Source: Leptospira wolbachii serovar Codice str. CDC
GTDB lineage: Bacteria; Spirochaetota; Leptospiria; Leptospirales; Leptospiraceae
Direction of reading: 5' to 3'
Length of the DNA: 64,000 nt
Assembly: GCF_000332515.2 (NCBI RefSeq)
Contig: NZ_AOGZ02000014.1
Coordinates: forward strand, 2,000,001-2,064,000
Positions 25,165-34,428 of this stretch are shown here, piece by piece; the stretch's first letter is position 1, and the number at the start of each line of letters is the position of its first letter. The translations under genes were made by a program, and so were the position numbers. The notes below the pieces were generated by a model, which searched no databases, was not told the origin of the DNA, and saw only the letters and a list, made by a program, of their open reading frames with translations.

Positions 25165-25491
25165 ATGTCAGGATCAGAGCCCGCACTTGAAAAACTAAGC
25201 CAATTATCATACTTTGATAATCTTGCATTGTACTATTTATGTATTGAAACACCTCCTCAAACACTTGCTTTGGCGTTTATGCAAATGGATGAAAAAATTG
25301 CAGGTTCTATGCTCGGAGTTTTGGATGTACAAAAGAGAAAGTATGTACATGAACTAATGGCATTACAAAAAGATAGCCCGGAAGAGGCTAAAAAAGCCGC
25401 CGCCGAAGGGTTGTTACTCATCGCCGACGGATTAATTTCCAGAAATTTAATTAGTAAACAAGGGCATTATTTCTTTGGAACAAAGAGATAA
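25165..25491 (+). CDS. FliG-like single-domain protein
   Basis: 108 residues, mostly helical. IETPPQTLALAFMQMDEKIAGSMLGVLDVQKRKYVHEL resembles one armadillo-like FliG unit (PQTIA...L..EKAA..L..LP). Full FliG has about 340 residues with three such units; this protein has one and no C-terminal torque helix, so it is not the main rotor protein. A role near the flagellar motor is possible but unproven. ATG 25165 has AAAGGAAAT upstream. The 3' end overlaps the convergent DUF423 gene by 25 nt. Confidence 0.55.
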   Translation: MSGSEPALEKLSQLSYFDNLALYYLCIETPPQTLALAFMQMDEKIAGSMLGVLDVQKRKYVHELMALQKDSPEEAKKAAAEGLLLIADGLISRNLISKQGHYFFGTKR

Positions 25492-25895
25492 AAGGACCCA
25501 ACACCCAAACTAATCCAGCCAATTAAAAAACTCACTCCGCCTATGGGAGTGATGGCTCCAAGAATTCGAATTCCCGTAATGGCTAGGGCATACAAACTAA
25601 AAGAAAAAATTAGAATTCCTAAAAGGAACATCCAAGTTGCTACTTTTAAATATGTTTTGCTTTTGTTTGGAGATTCTAGAACTAGCGATTGTTGTAATAA
25701 TAGAAATGCTGCTAATGCTGACAGTGTGTGATAAAAATGATATCGGTTTCCCGTTTCAAAAATTACCATGAGTTCAGGGCTCACAATTTTTTTTAGTCCA
25801 TGGGCACCGAAAGCTCCGATGGCAACAGCTAAAAAACCGGAAAGGCAAATCAACAGGATTAAAACCGCAGAGGATTGCTTCTTGACAAGATTCAT
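25467..25895 (-). CDS. DUF423 family membrane protein
   Basis: 142-residue inner-membrane protein with four helices (about 10-30, 52-70, 82-106, 113-136). GAFGAHGLKKI followed by ETGNRYHFYHTLSALAAFLL and ALAITGIRILGAITPIGGVSFLIGW are the DUF423/YgdD signature. Function is unknown in the family. It is divergent from the zinc-ribbon gene, with 21 nt between the two starts, so both promoters must overlap. Confidence 0.92.
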   Translation of the reverse strand: MNLVKKQSSAVLILLICLSGFLAVAIGAFGAHGLKKIVSPELMVIFETGNRYHFYHTLSALAAFLLLQQSLVLESPNKSKTYLKVATWMFLLGILIFSFSLYALAITGIRILGAITPIGGVSFLIGWISLGVGSFYLFVPKK

Positions 25896-25916
25896 AAACG
25901 ATACTTCCTATTGCCT

Positions 25917-26252
25917 ATGACTTCAGATACATCCGGAAAGAATACTAAATTTGTTAGAGTTTGGCGACAACTCAATGTGGAGGATGTAAAAAAACAACTA
26001 CTCTATATCGATGATCTTTATGGAACTTGTGGAAATTGTAAAAAACTAGGACTTAACTATCTAAAGGATAAAAAATGTCCCGATTGCGGAGTCACTTTCA
26101 AATATTTAGCAACTAAATTGAGTAAGGTGGCAGATATTGCCAAGATTCTAAGCCGAATCGATAAAGAAGGTTTGGATTTAACCTTAATTGAGAGAGAAGA
26201 TTTTGAAAGATCCAGTGCCTCAGATGCCGCAAGGGATCTCTTCAAATCATAA
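25917..26252 (+). CDS. Small zinc-ribbon protein
   Basis: 111-residue cytosolic protein with a CXXC...CXXC zinc ribbon (C38, C41, C54, C57; TCGNCKKLGL and KKCPDCG). The C-terminal part is helical (SKVADIAKILSRI). The ATG at 25917 begins MTSDTSGK; the longer frame from 25875 would overlap the divergent DUF423 start. I do not recognise the family. Possible roles include nucleic-acid or partner binding, but nothing around it says which. Confidence 0.65.
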   Translation: MTSDTSGKNTKFVRVWRQLNVEDVKKQLLYIDDLYGTCGNCKKLGLNYLKDKKCPDCGVTFKYLATKLSKVADIAKILSRIDKEGLDLTLIEREDFERSSASDAARDLFKS

Positions 26253-26284
26253 CAAAATTCTAAATTTCACTGGTCGTGATGGGG

Positions 26285-27043
26285 CTAGAACTTAAACGAC
26301 CAACCAAATTGTGCCGTTTTGTTATGCGCTGATGTATCTTCCCAAGCATCAAAGGCACGAACAGCGCGAGAAACAGCTAACGCAGCAAATACGCCGACTG
26401 CATTTGGTGATTCCCAAACATTCCCGGGGCCTTTCACGTTGGCCAAATTGTCCCATAAATTCTTTTTCGGTAGGTTTTCTTGGGCATACATATATGCGCC
26501 ACCTGCCAAAATCAAATCAAATAATAGATAAATACTCATACTGACAAATGTGTCTCGACCAGTAAATAGAGGAGAATTCCAGGAGTTGTAACCAACAGAA
26601 GCCATTGGAGAAATTAAATTCAAACCTTGAGACAAAACATGGTACTTTTCTGATAATGGAACTGCTGATTCATGGGGAGGTTTTTGAAGAAATTCCTGTT
26701 CCATGATTTGTTTCCACATTCTTTCTTGGCCTCTCCTTGGAGACTCAACACGAATGATGGAATCGGGTGACGTTTTTCCTACTTTTCCCACGTAGATATT
26801 AAAGTCATAGGGGTTTTTCCAACGGTTTTTATATCTGTAAACAAACCCTTGCGTTTTATCATCTGCATAAAAATCAGGATCTAGTTTGTTTAGAAGTGCC
26901 ACCAAACGAAGATTAACGTCTTCTGGGCCACCCAAAATTTCCACTGTCTCACCAGCAAAGAGCGAACCTGCCATACTCGTTGAAAGTAAGACAACAAAAC
27001 AAATATAAAATAAAAATGAATGGAACCCTTTAGCCGATTTCAT
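26285..27043 (-). CDS. Exported protein of unknown function
   Basis: 252 residues with a signal peptide (MKSAKGFHSFLFYICFVVLL, cleavage near SLFAG) and a probable membrane helix near 170-190 (FVSMSIYLLFDLILAGGAYM). The chain ends in an aromatic FGWSFKF, suggesting contact with the outer membrane or a small barrel. ATG 27043 overlaps the stop of the CPBP protease gene (ATGA), so the pair is coupled. No family recognised. Confidence 0.65.
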   Translation of the reverse strand: MKSAKGFHSFLFYICFVVLLSTSMAGSLFAGETVEILGGPEDVNLRLVALLNKLDPDFYADDKTQGFVYRYKNRWKNPYDFNIYVGKVGKTSPDSIIRVESPRRGQERMWKQIMEQEFLQKPPHESAVPLSEKYHVLSQGLNLISPMASVGYNSWNSPLFTGRDTFVSMSIYLLFDLILAGGAYMYAQENLPKKNLWDNLANVKGPGNVWESPNAVGVFAALAVSRAVRAFDAWEDTSAHNKTAQFGWSFKF

Positions 27044-27939
27044 GATTGGACTCCAGGAAGTTGAAGGTATGCATTGATTAAACCTAACGAATTGTATGTT
27101 GCATGGCAGGCCATAGCTATCCAAATATTTCCAGTTTTAATATAGATATATCCAAAGAACATCCCTACACCGCAAATGATGAATGGAATGGCGATGGATG
27201 TTCCTTCACCATAATGGAGCCAACCAAAAAGTAAGGAAACGATGAATAAACCTTCATGGGCAAGATTTTTATCAATAAATGCTTTTAGTAAAAAACCTCT
27301 AAAAAAGATTTCTTCGAGGATTCCCGTAATGATTCCGACAACATAAATTCCCCAGGCCAGTAAATATCCATTTCCATGCAGAGCTTCATAAAGTTTTTTC
27401 GCAAAAACTCCCGATTCAACTGGAACGGATAATTTTTCTAACAATAAACCGAAGAGAACTACAACAATGAAACAGATAAATCCGTTGGCTATCCCGCGCA
27501 GTAAAATAGGGATAGATAGTTCATCTTGAAGGTTAGTGACAGGAATTTGTAATACTTTTTTATAAAGTAGATATCCTAATCCCACATAACATAAGAACCA
27601 CGGAATCGAATGTCCCAATAGATAATGAGGTTTTTCTGAAAACACCTTATCATAAAACTGAGACAACAGTAAACTTGGATTCTCAGTTATTTCTTTCTGG
27701 AATTGTTCTTTGATAGGTGTTACAATTTTTTCGTATTCAGTCAGCATGGTGGCAAAGTCCATTTTACCTTCCCAATATTCTTCATAGAGGGGGAGTAACT
27801 GGTCTTCGGGAATTCGATCACCAAGCACCGAATTGTTAACAAACGCTAAAAATATAACGGAATAGAAAAAGGAACATACATAAACGAGACCCAACGAATA
27901 GGCGGTGAGCCGAAAGATCTCAAAAAAACGATTCTGCAT
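27040..27939 (-). CDS. CPBP (CAAX-type) intramembrane protease
   Basis: 299-residue membrane protein with about eight helices. The CPBP motifs are present: EEIFFRGFLLKAF (EEXXXR), FGWLHYGEG and HATYNSLG near the C-terminus, giving the glutamate and histidine metal ligands of Rce1-like glutamate proteases. Bacterial members cleave signal or bacteriocin-like peptides, or are maturation factors. The adjacent coupled gene encodes an exported protein, which could be a substrate or partner (inference). Confidence 0.88.
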   Translation of the reverse strand: MQNRFFEIFRLTAYSLGLVYVCSFFYSVIFLAFVNNSVLGDRIPEDQLLPLYEEYWEGKMDFATMLTEYEKIVTPIKEQFQKEITENPSLLLSQFYDKVFSEKPHYLLGHSIPWFLCYVGLGYLLYKKVLQIPVTNLQDELSIPILLRGIANGFICFIVVVLFGLLLEKLSVPVESGVFAKKLYEALHGNGYLLAWGIYVVGIITGILEEIFFRGFLLKAFIDKNLAHEGLFIVSLLFGWLHYGEGTSIAIPFIICGVGMFFGYIYIKTGNIWIAMACHATYNSLGLINAYLQLPGVQS

Positions 27940-28017
27940 CTGCCTTACAGTTCCTCAATTTCGGCAAGAATCGTCATCGTTTTTTTGGGAAATGGCCGAT
28001 ATTCAAATTAGAAGATT

Positions 28018-28920
28018 ATGTCTAAAACCGTCGATTTTCTGAAATGGACCCTGTTTCTATGCTGCAGCAGCGGATTCTCGTCACTCATTTCCGGTCCTAT
28101 TAGTTTGGCGAATTTGGAATATTCCAATCCCTCTCTCAAGAATCTTCGTTCTGAAATCAAAGAAAACTTACGAATCTCTAAATCGGGAGCAAGAAGAGAA
28201 GAACTCATCCCCCTCAAATACTACCAATATAAAGTTCGCAAAGAGGATAATTTCTTTAAAATTATGGCTCGGACGGGAATGGACTTGGAGACTCTTTCCT
28301 CTGTCAATGAGCTAAGCTCTCCTCATGATTTATCACCAGGTATGATTTTAGAAATTCCCAATATGCGTGGAACCTTTCATCCGGAAGAAACATCAGGCGA
28401 TGAAAAAACCAAGCAAATGTTAGTTGATAAATATAATATCGATCCAAATAAATTACAATATGATTCAGAACGAGAAAAATGGTTTTTACCTGGAATATCT
28501 ATGGGAAAATCTGAAAAATCATTTTTCTACGGATTTGGATTTCAATTCCCATTGACTGAAGCTAGAATCTCATCTGGTTTCGGTAAACGATTAGATCCAT
28601 TCACGAAAAAGGATACCTTTCATGGTGGGATTGATTTGGCCGCCGAACAAGGATCAGACGTTTTCGCCTCTATGGATGGTGAAGTTATTTTTAAAGGTAA
28701 ACAAGGTGGTTATGGAAATCTAATCATTATAAAACATAGTTTAGGATATGAAACTCGCTACGGACATCTTTTTGATTTTGATGCAAACATAGGTCAGAAA
28801 GTAAAAAAGGGACAAAAAATTGGAGAAGTAGGACAAACAGGTAGAGCGACCGGTCCACATTTGCATTTTGAAATTAGAAGAAATTCAAAACGTGAAAGAC
28901 CTATTTTTCGATCTCATTAA
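28018..28920 (+). CDS. LysM/M23 peptidoglycan endopeptidase
   Basis: 300-residue exported protein. An N-terminal hydrophobic segment (about 8-25) is followed by a LysM domain (about 62-110; YKVRKEDNFFKIMARTG, LSPGMILEIPN) and an M23 peptidase domain (about 180-295). Catalytic motifs are complete: FHGGIDLAA (HXXXD), RYGHLFDFD and HLHFEIR. It probably cleaves peptide crosslinks during growth or division, or acts as an EnvC-like activator, though the intact motifs favour an active enzyme. The acyl-CoA dehydrogenase gene follows 45 nt later. Confidence 0.93.
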   Translation: MSKTVDFLKWTLFLCCSSGFSSLISGPISLANLEYSNPSLKNLRSEIKENLRISKSGARREELIPLKYYQYKVRKEDNFFKIMARTGMDLETLSSVNELSSPHDLSPGMILEIPNMRGTFHPEETSGDEKTKQMLVDKYNIDPNKLQYDSEREKWFLPGISMGKSEKSFFYGFGFQFPLTEARISSGFGKRLDPFTKKDTFHGGIDLAAEQGSDVFASMDGEVIFKGKQGGYGNLIIIKHSLGYETRYGHLFDFDANIGQKVKKGQKIGEVGQTGRATGPHLHFEIRRNSKRERPIFRSH

Positions 28921-28965
28921 AAAAAGATTTACGTTTCATATTGATTCTTGTAATTCTGGGAATCA

Positions 28966-30141
28966 ATGGACTTTGAAATTCCCCAAGAAGTGGAAACACT
29001 TCGCAAAAACATCCAAGACTTCATCACAAATGAAATCATTCCTCTGGAAAAACATTACGATTATGAAAAAGGTCGAATGCCAGAAGATATCAACCAACAA
29101 GCGCGCGCTAAAGTAAAAGCCTCCGGTTTTTGGACTCCACACCTTCCTAAATCAGAAGGTGGACTGGGTTTAGATTTAGTCGGAACTTGCATAGTATTTA
29201 GTGAACTGGGTCGTTCACCTATTGCTCCCTATATATTTAATTGTGATGCTCCAGATGAAGGAAACATGCATTTGCTTTCTCTTGCAGCAACGGAAAAACA
29301 AAAAGAACTCATTTTACATCCGTTAGTCAAAGGGGATTTGAGAACTGGTTTTGCTATGACAGAACCTGCCCCTGGTGCTGGTTCCGATCCGACAACCTTA
29401 CAAACCAATGCGGAAAAACAAGGGGATAAATACATTATCAACGGTCGCAAATGGTATTGCACTGGAGCCAATGGTGCTAAGTATCTGATCGTGATGGCAA
29501 AGGTAAATGGAAGTTTTCGAAAAACTACCATGTTTCTCGTACCAACAGATGCCAAAGGTTATACCATGGTTCGAGAAATCGACCTCATGGGCTCCCATGG
29601 TCCCGGCGGACACTGCGAACTCAATTTTGAAAATGTAGAAGTTCCAGAAGATATGATCCTCGGTCGTATTGGAGAAGGATTTCGGCTTTCTCAGGAAAGG
29701 CTTGGTCCAGCTCGATTGACTCATTGTATGCGTTGGACAGGAATGGCAAGGCGAGCATTATCGATTGCGCGAAGTTATGCGAAAGAAAGACAAGTTTTTG
29801 GCTCTCGTATTGCGGACCACCAAGGAATCCAATGGATGTTTGCCGAAAGAGCTACTGAAATTGAAATGGCTTTCCTTCTCACATTGAAAGCTGCTTGGTT
29901 ATTAAAAACTGGAAAAGATGCACGCCAGGAAACCTCTATGGCAAAGTGGAAAGTCAGTGAATCTTTGTGTAATACCATCGATATGGCGATTCAAATCTGC
30001 GGAGGAAAAGGATATTCACGTGACCTACCACTTGAGTTATTTTACCGCGATGCAAGGGCTGCAAGGATCGCTGATGGGCCATCTGAGGTTCATAAAATGG
30101 TAATTGGTCGAAACTATATATCAGAAAAATGGGACTTTTAA
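28966..30141 (+). CDS. Acyl-CoA dehydrogenase (LvaC/ACAD10-11 type context)
   Basis: 391-residue FAD enzyme with the full ACAD fold: [20 protein letters not shown] and [18 protein letters not shown] in the middle domain, [20 protein letters not shown] and [21 protein letters not shown] at the C-terminus. First gene of a tight four-gene set with an APH-type kinase, a DUF6285 protein and a histidine phosphatase. The same trio (kinase, small protein, ACAD) as LvaA-LvaB-LvaC of Pseudomonas putida acts on phosphorylated 4-hydroxyacyl-CoA, which makes that the best guess for the substrate class. Confidence 0.9.
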   Translation: MDFEIPQEVETLRKNIQDFITNEIIPLEKHYDYEKGRMPEDINQQARAKVKASGFWTPHLPKSEGGLGLDLVGTCIVFSELGRSPIAPYIFNCDAPDEGNMHLLSLAATEKQKELILHPLVKGDLRTGFAMTEPAPGAGSDPTTLQTNAEKQGDKYIINGRKWYCTGANGAKYLIVMAKVNGSFRKTTMFLVPTDAKGYTMVREIDLMGSHGPGGHCELNFENVEVPEDMILGRIGEGFRLSQERLGPARLTHCMRWTGMARRALSIARSYAKERQVFGSRIADHQGIQWMFAERATEIEMAFLLTLKAAWLLKTGKDARQETSMAKWKVSESLCNTIDMAIQICGGKGYSRDLPLELFYRDARAARIADGPSEVHKMVIGRNYISEKWDF

Positions 30142-30147
30142 GGATTC

Positions 30148-31179
30148 ATGGAAATTAATGAATTACAGGTAAAAGTAGAACTCCATTTATCAGCCGTTTG
30201 GAAGGAGAATGTAAAGGTCTCGCAAATCCATCATTTGAGTGGAGGTGCTTGCCAAGACAACTATGCTTTGGACTTGGCAACTAAAACCGGTAAACGATCG
30301 TTAGTTTTGCGTACGGACAAAGGAGGAAGTTTACTTTCTTCTCTTTCCAAACGAGATGAGTTTAAAGTTGCCGAGCTTGTTTACAAAGCTGGTGTCAAAA
30401 CTCCGACGCCTGTTTTCCTCGAAGAAACTCCTGAGGTGATTGGTGCTCCCTTTTTTTTAATGGAAAAGATTGGTGGCAAAGCAACCGGCCGTTACATCAC
30501 CAAAGACAAGGAATTGGATTCGTATCGTAAAACTAATATGGTTTCTGATTTGGCTGAGAACCTCGCCAAACTCCACACTGTAAAACCAAATTTGGTTTTA
30601 GATGAAGAGTTAAAGCAAAAACTAAAATTTGTCACAGTAGAAAATTATATCTCAGTTGCCATATCTGATCTAAGACAATCGTTAGATGAACTTCCTGAAG
30701 CACACCCTGCCATCGAACTTTGTTTGTTTTGGTTAGAAACCCATACACCTTCCGTTGATGATATTGTTCTGGTTCACGGAGATTTCCGAACTGGAAATTT
30801 TATGATGAATGCCGAGGGACTCCAAGGGATTTTAGATTATGAATTCGCCCACTTTGGGGATCGCCATGAAGACATCGCTTGGTTGTGTATGCGTGATTGG
30901 AGGTTCGGTCGCCTAAACAAAGAAGTCGGTGGTTTTGGAGATCGCAAAGATTTTTACGAAGCCTACCAAAAGACATCCGGCATCCCAGTTGATCCGTTTA
31001 AGGTAACATTTTGGGAGATTATGGGTAATGTTCGCTGGGCCATCGGGAGTGCACAACAAACGGAAAGACATTTATCTGGTAAAGACAAAGGGATTGAACT
31101 TGCAGCCATTGGTCGGCGCACAGCAGAAATGGAATGGGAAGCAATGCGACTCATTGAGGAATTAGAACATGCAGTATAG
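30148..31179 (+). CDS. APH-fold phosphotransferase (LvaA/ACAD10-kinase type)
   Basis: 343-residue small-molecule kinase of the aminoglycoside phosphotransferase fold. An N-lobe (LSGGACQDNYALDL) leads to the Brenner motif VHGDFRTGNFMM near residue 210 and the DFG-like ILDYEFAHFGD. In this setting it is more likely a hydroxyacyl-CoA kinase than an antibiotic resistance enzyme, as in human ACAD10/11 and bacterial LvaA, which phosphorylate 4-hydroxyacyl-CoA before phosphate elimination. It starts 6 nt after the dehydrogenase stop and overlaps the DUF6285 gene by 11 nt. Confidence 0.9.
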   Translation: MEINELQVKVELHLSAVWKENVKVSQIHHLSGGACQDNYALDLATKTGKRSLVLRTDKGGSLLSSLSKRDEFKVAELVYKAGVKTPTPVFLEETPEVIGAPFFLMEKIGGKATGRYITKDKELDSYRKTNMVSDLAENLAKLHTVKPNLVLDEELKQKLKFVTVENYISVAISDLRQSLDELPEAHPAIELCLFWLETHTPSVDDIVLVHGDFRTGNFMMNAEGLQGILDYEFAHFGDRHEDIAWLCMRDWRFGRLNKEVGGFGDRKDFYEAYQKTSGIPVDPFKVTFWEIMGNVRWAIGSAQQTERHLSGKDKGIELAAIGRRTAEMEWEAMRLIEELEHAV

Positions 31180-31600
31180 ACCAGAAACAAAGGAACTTAT
31201 TTCCTCCATACAGGATTTTTTAATGAAAGACCTTCTTCCTAAACTGGAAGGTGATGATCTATTGTCCTATAAAACATTAGTATCTTGGAATATGTTAGGT
31301 GTGATTGCAAGAGAAACAGAATCGTCTGAATTAGACTCTGATTGGAATCGTATCTTGAACTTAAATCTAAAAATCTCTAAATTGGAAGAAGATTACAATC
31401 GGGACCAGTTCTCTAATTTAAGTCGTAAAGAAAAATACAACGTTCTATTTGATTGGAATAAAAACCTTGCCAAAGATATTCGTGATCAAACGGAAAAAAA
31501 TATAGGTGAAGATTTAAAACCAGGAGGAAAGGTTTGGAATTTCGCCAAAAATCAACTAAAGGAAACATTGAGCATTTCCAATCCGAGGTTCCAAACCTAA
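31169..31600 (+). CDS. DUF6285-like partner protein
   Basis: 143-residue helical protein resembling DUF6285: LISSIQDFLMKDLLPKLEGD followed by LVSWNMLGVIARETE. In other bacteria such small proteins are encoded beside APH-type kinases and acyl-CoA dehydrogenases; LvaB of P. putida, needed for kinase activity, has this genomic position. The start overlaps the kinase stop by 11 nt and the stop directly abuts the next ATG, so translation is coupled on both sides. The family link is from recall of pattern. Confidence 0.72.
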   Translation: MQYRPETKELISSIQDFLMKDLLPKLEGDDLLSYKTLVSWNMLGVIARETESSELDSDWNRILNLNLKISKLEEDYNRDQFSNLSRKEKYNVLFDWNKNLAKDIRDQTEKNIGEDLKPGGKVWNFAKNQLKETLSISNPRFQT

Positions 31601-32314
31601 ATGTCTTTATTGTATTTGGTGCGTCATGGGCAGGCAGACAGACTCGGAAAAAATTACGACCAGCTAACGGAACATGGTTGGAAACAAGCTAAACTACTTG
31701 GTGACTATTTCAAAAACCAAAGAATCGAATTTGATTCTGTGTATACTGGTACACTCAAAAGGCAAAAACAAACGGCGCAAGGGATCATCGAAAGTTTTAC
31801 TAACGATCGCTTTTGTATCCCCGAACCTATAGAAAATTCCGCTTGGGACGAATTTGATTCAAAAATGTGGCTTGGTCTTGCAGCTAAGATTCGTCATGCG
31901 AATGTTGGTTTTGCTAATTTATATGAATCTTATAAGAAGGCTTGGGAAGAAGGAAAAGAGGAAACAAGGGACTACTTCCAAGAACTCATTCAAATTGTTT
32001 TAGATGATTGGGTTCATGGAGTTTGGGATCCTGTGGAACCATATACTTTTAAAGAATATGTAGATAAAGTTTCTTCTGGCCCAAAGGAAATTCCTGGAAA
32101 CGTAAAGAGCACTCTTGTGGTTTCGTCCAGCACACCCATTGCCATCATGATGGGCCTTTCTTGCAAAATGTCACCGGTCGAATTTCCTGTGTTTATGAAA
32201 TCAATCACCAATTCTTCTCTTAGTATCTTTCGTAGAGAGAACGATCACTGGGAGCCTGTTAGTTGGAATAATACTCCTCATTTACAAGATCCAGATTTAG
32301 TGACTTTAGTTTAG
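31601..32314 (+). CDS. Histidine phosphatase family protein
   Basis: 237-residue member of the phosphoglycerate-mutase-like histidine phosphatases. LVRHGQA near residues 6-12 carries the catalytic histidine (H9); YTGTLKRQKQTAQGI has the second arginine motif. The usual second catalytic histidine (GH motif) is not obvious, as the C-terminal stretch reads STLVVSSSTPIAIMM, so activity may be altered. Last gene of the four-gene set; in this context it may remove phosphate from a stalled intermediate (inference). Confidence 0.85.
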   Translation: MSLLYLVRHGQADRLGKNYDQLTEHGWKQAKLLGDYFKNQRIEFDSVYTGTLKRQKQTAQGIIESFTNDRFCIPEPIENSAWDEFDSKMWLGLAAKIRHANVGFANLYESYKKAWEEGKEETRDYFQELIQIVLDDWVHGVWDPVEPYTFKEYVDKVSSGPKEIPGNVKSTLVVSSSTPIAIMMGLSCKMSPVEFPVFMKSITNSSLSIFRRENDHWEPVSWNNTPHLQDPDLVTLV

Positions 32315-32351
32315 AGATTATAAAATAACGAATTGTAAATTGAATCGAAGT

Positions 32352-32391
32352 CAATTGGTTTGTTTCCAGTGAAATGAGAACAAACCAATTG
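32352..32391 (+). terminator. Hairpin terminator after the acyl-CoA operon
   Basis: Perfect 13-bp stem, CAATTGGTTTGTT (32352-32364) with AACAAACCAATTG (32379-32391), 14-nt loop, followed on the plus strand by AATTTTTATT. It lies 37 nt past the histidine phosphatase stop and just before the 3' end of the opposing lipoprotein gene, so it probably serves both. Confidence 0.75.
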
Positions 32392-32396
32392 AATTT

Positions 32397-33086
32397 TTAT
32401 TGAGCAAAAGACGATAGAAGTTTGATTCGATTTTTTGCTTTTTGTCCCCAGCCTGTTCTTGGAAAATTTTTATATAAATGATCCATTGCTGCTAGCTCTT
32501 CTTCATTGGATTTACTATGACGAATGGTAATTTTTGGTTCTTCTTGGAATTTAAAATCAACGGTTACATGAAAACTCCCTAAAAAAACAACAGTTCCTGG
32601 TTGTAGATCCACTCGTGATTTTTCAATATCTTTTCGATCAAAGTCGATATCGATTTTATTCGGTTGTTTTGTACTTCCAAATGCAAAGTCAGAAGCACCG
32701 CGGTTTAATAGATGGACTGCATCATGAATTTCATACTGGCCTTCTTTTAAATTCTGGAAGTAGTAGTAGTGTTCGGAACTTTCATTGTATTCAAAGTTTT
32801 TTTCCCCTTTTTTTAGAGTTACCTTTTGAAACCTTGGATCAATCAATTCATCCAAAATCATTTCATTTTTAACGATTGTCATGTGAACAATAATCAGACT
32901 ACTTTGAGCATTTTTGGGACCAAAACTAGAACATTCAGGAAAAAGGTAAGTGATTAAAAATAATATTAAAAACTTTCGAAAAACTCCAGAAGTAAACTTT
33001 TCGAACTTCGATATTTTTTTCTCCAAAGGAACCGAATTACCTTCAGGCTTTTTTTCTAAATGATTGTCATGTGGATTGGAACTCAT
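32397..33086 (-). CDS. Predicted lipoprotein with unusual N-terminal extension
   Basis: 229 residues. A charged stretch of about 35 residues precedes the hydrophobic segment FRKFLILFLITYLFPECSSFG, where FPEC may act as a lipobox; the extension is longer than in normal signal peptides, so the true start may be further in, or the protein is membrane-anchored. The mature part is beta-rich with an ITIRHSKSNEEELAAMDHLY tail. No family recognised. It is the last gene of the minus-strand set rppH, acylphosphatase, aldo/keto reductase, starting 15 nt after the reductase stop. Confidence 0.6.
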   Translation of the reverse strand: MSSNPHDNHLEKKPEGNSVPLEKKISKFEKFTSGVFRKFLILFLITYLFPECSSFGPKNAQSSLIIVHMTIVKNEMILDELIDPRFQKVTLKKGEKNFEYNESSEHYYYFQNLKEGQYEIHDAVHLLNRGASDFAFGSTKQPNKIDIDFDRKDIEKSRVDLQPGTVVFLGSFHVTVDFKFQEEPKITIRHSKSNEEELAAMDHLYKNFPRTGWGQKAKNRIKLLSSFAQ

Positions 33087-33101
33087 TGGTTTTTAATTAC
33101 C

Positions 33102-34118
33102 TTAACCCATCGGATATTGAATCTTTTTGGAAACAAGATTGATTTCTGTTAGAATTTCTTCTGATAAAATAACATCCGTTGCTTTTAATGATTCTTCTAG
33201 TTGGGCCACAGTATTGGCTCCAATGATGGTAGAAGCAACATAATCATGTTGTTTACTCCAAGCAACGGAAAGAACTGTGGAACTCAATCCATATTTTTCG
33301 GCAATTGCCATAAGCTCTACGGTGGATGCCAATGTGTTTTCATTTAAGAAACGATAGGCCATTCGTTTTTGTCTTTCCCCTTCAGCCATATAACGAACAA
33401 ATCGAGAACCTTCTGGTGGAACAGATCCATTGTATTTTCCAGTGAGTACTCCTCCAGCAAGAGGAGAATAGGGAAGTAAGGAAATTCCTTCCTTTCGACA
33501 AACTTGTGCTAACTCATCTTCAAAACGACGATTTAGAATCGAAAAATTATTTTGAATGGAATCATAACGAATGAGGTTGTGTTTCTCTGAAGTCCAAAGA
33601 CTTTTCATGAGCCCAAAAGATGTTTCATTGGAACAACCAGCATAACGAATTTTCCCTTCGTCCTTTAGCTCACTGAGGGCTTCCATGGTTTCATCGTAAG
33701 CTACATCATGATCTGGCCAATGAGTTTGGTATAAATCTATGGTCTCTACACCTAATCTTTGTAAGGAGCCTTCGATCGCACGACGGATATGATATTTATC
33801 TAGAGCCGTTTTTCCTTCACGAAGTGGGGGACTAAACCAACCATGACCGGGTCCTGCAACCTTGGTTGCTATGATGATTCCATCCCGAGGTTTTGTTTTT
33901 AACCATTTGCCAAAAATTTCTTCAGTTCTGTGGACCCAAGATTTTTGGGGAGGAACAGGGTATATTTCTGCCGTATCATAAAAATCGATTCCTGCATCAT
34001 AAGCACGATCCAAAATTCTAAATGCCTCATCTTCGTTACACGATGATCCAAAAGTCATGGTACCCATACAAATTTCGGATACCACCATTCCTGTTTTGCC
34101 AAGTCTTCGTTTTTTCAT
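33102..34118 (-). CDS. Aldo/keto reductase
   Basis: 338-residue NADPH-dependent (beta/alpha)8 reductase. The catalytic tetrad is visible: D and Y in FYDTAEIY, K in IIATKVAG and H in [10 protein letters not shown]. The N-terminus [21 protein letters not shown] and the C-terminal [18 protein letters not shown] are typical of the Tas/YajO group. It is one nt downstream of the acylphosphatase gene on the same strand. Substrate probably small aldehydes or ketones; not determinable. Confidence 0.93.
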   Translation of the reverse strand: MKKRRLGKTGMVVSEICMGTMTFGSSCNEDEAFRILDRAYDAGIDFYDTAEIYPVPPQKSWVHRTEEIFGKWLKTKPRDGIIIATKVAGPGHGWFSPPLREGKTALDKYHIRRAIEGSLQRLGVETIDLYQTHWPDHDVAYDETMEALSELKDEGKIRYAGCSNETSFGLMKSLWTSEKHNLIRYDSIQNNFSILNRRFEDELAQVCRKEGISLLPYSPLAGGVLTGKYNGSVPPEGSRFVRYMAEGERQKRMAYRFLNENTLASTVELMAIAEKYGLSSTVLSVAWSKQHDYVASTIIGANTVAQLEESLKATDVILSEEILTEINLVSKKIQYPMG

Positions 34119-34119
34119 G

Positions 34120-34407
34120 TTATTTTTTAATTAAAAATGTTCTGAATTGGTTTTTGGGATCACTCCATTCAATGACATGATCTTTCACCTTTGCTTTGGT
34201 AGGGCCTCGTTGCATGGCTCTGTACAAATCTTCGATAAAAAGTTTGTCACCCTCCATAACGGCTTCTACTTCTCCATTGGGTAAGTTTTGAGTATAACCT
34301 TTGAGTCTCATTTCCTGGGCTTTTTGGAGGATGTAATAACGAAATCCGACCCCTTGTACAATTCCCCTTATTACAATTCTCGCTCTTGCTTCTTCTGATT
34401 TTCCCAA
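34120..34407 (-). CDS. Acylphosphatase
   Basis: 95-residue enzyme hydrolysing acyl phosphates. [15 protein letters not shown] contains the phosphate-binding loop with the catalytic arginine, and [17 protein letters not shown] holds the catalytic asparagine. Length is standard for the family. It lies between rppH (21 nt) and the aldo/keto reductase (1 nt) in one minus-strand operon. Confidence 0.94.
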   Translation of the reverse strand: MGKSEEARARIVIRGIVQGVGFRYYILQKAQEMRLKGYTQNLPNGEVEAVMEGDKLFIEDLYRAMQRGPTKAKVKDHVIEWSDPKNQFRTFLIKK

Positions 34408-34428
34408 TGAATGTCTCCTTTCTAGAAC

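Noticed and set aside
30148..31179. Aminoglycoside phosphotransferase as a resistance gene
   Set aside because: The fold is shared, but the operon with acyl-CoA dehydrogenase and DUF6285-like genes points to a metabolic kinase.
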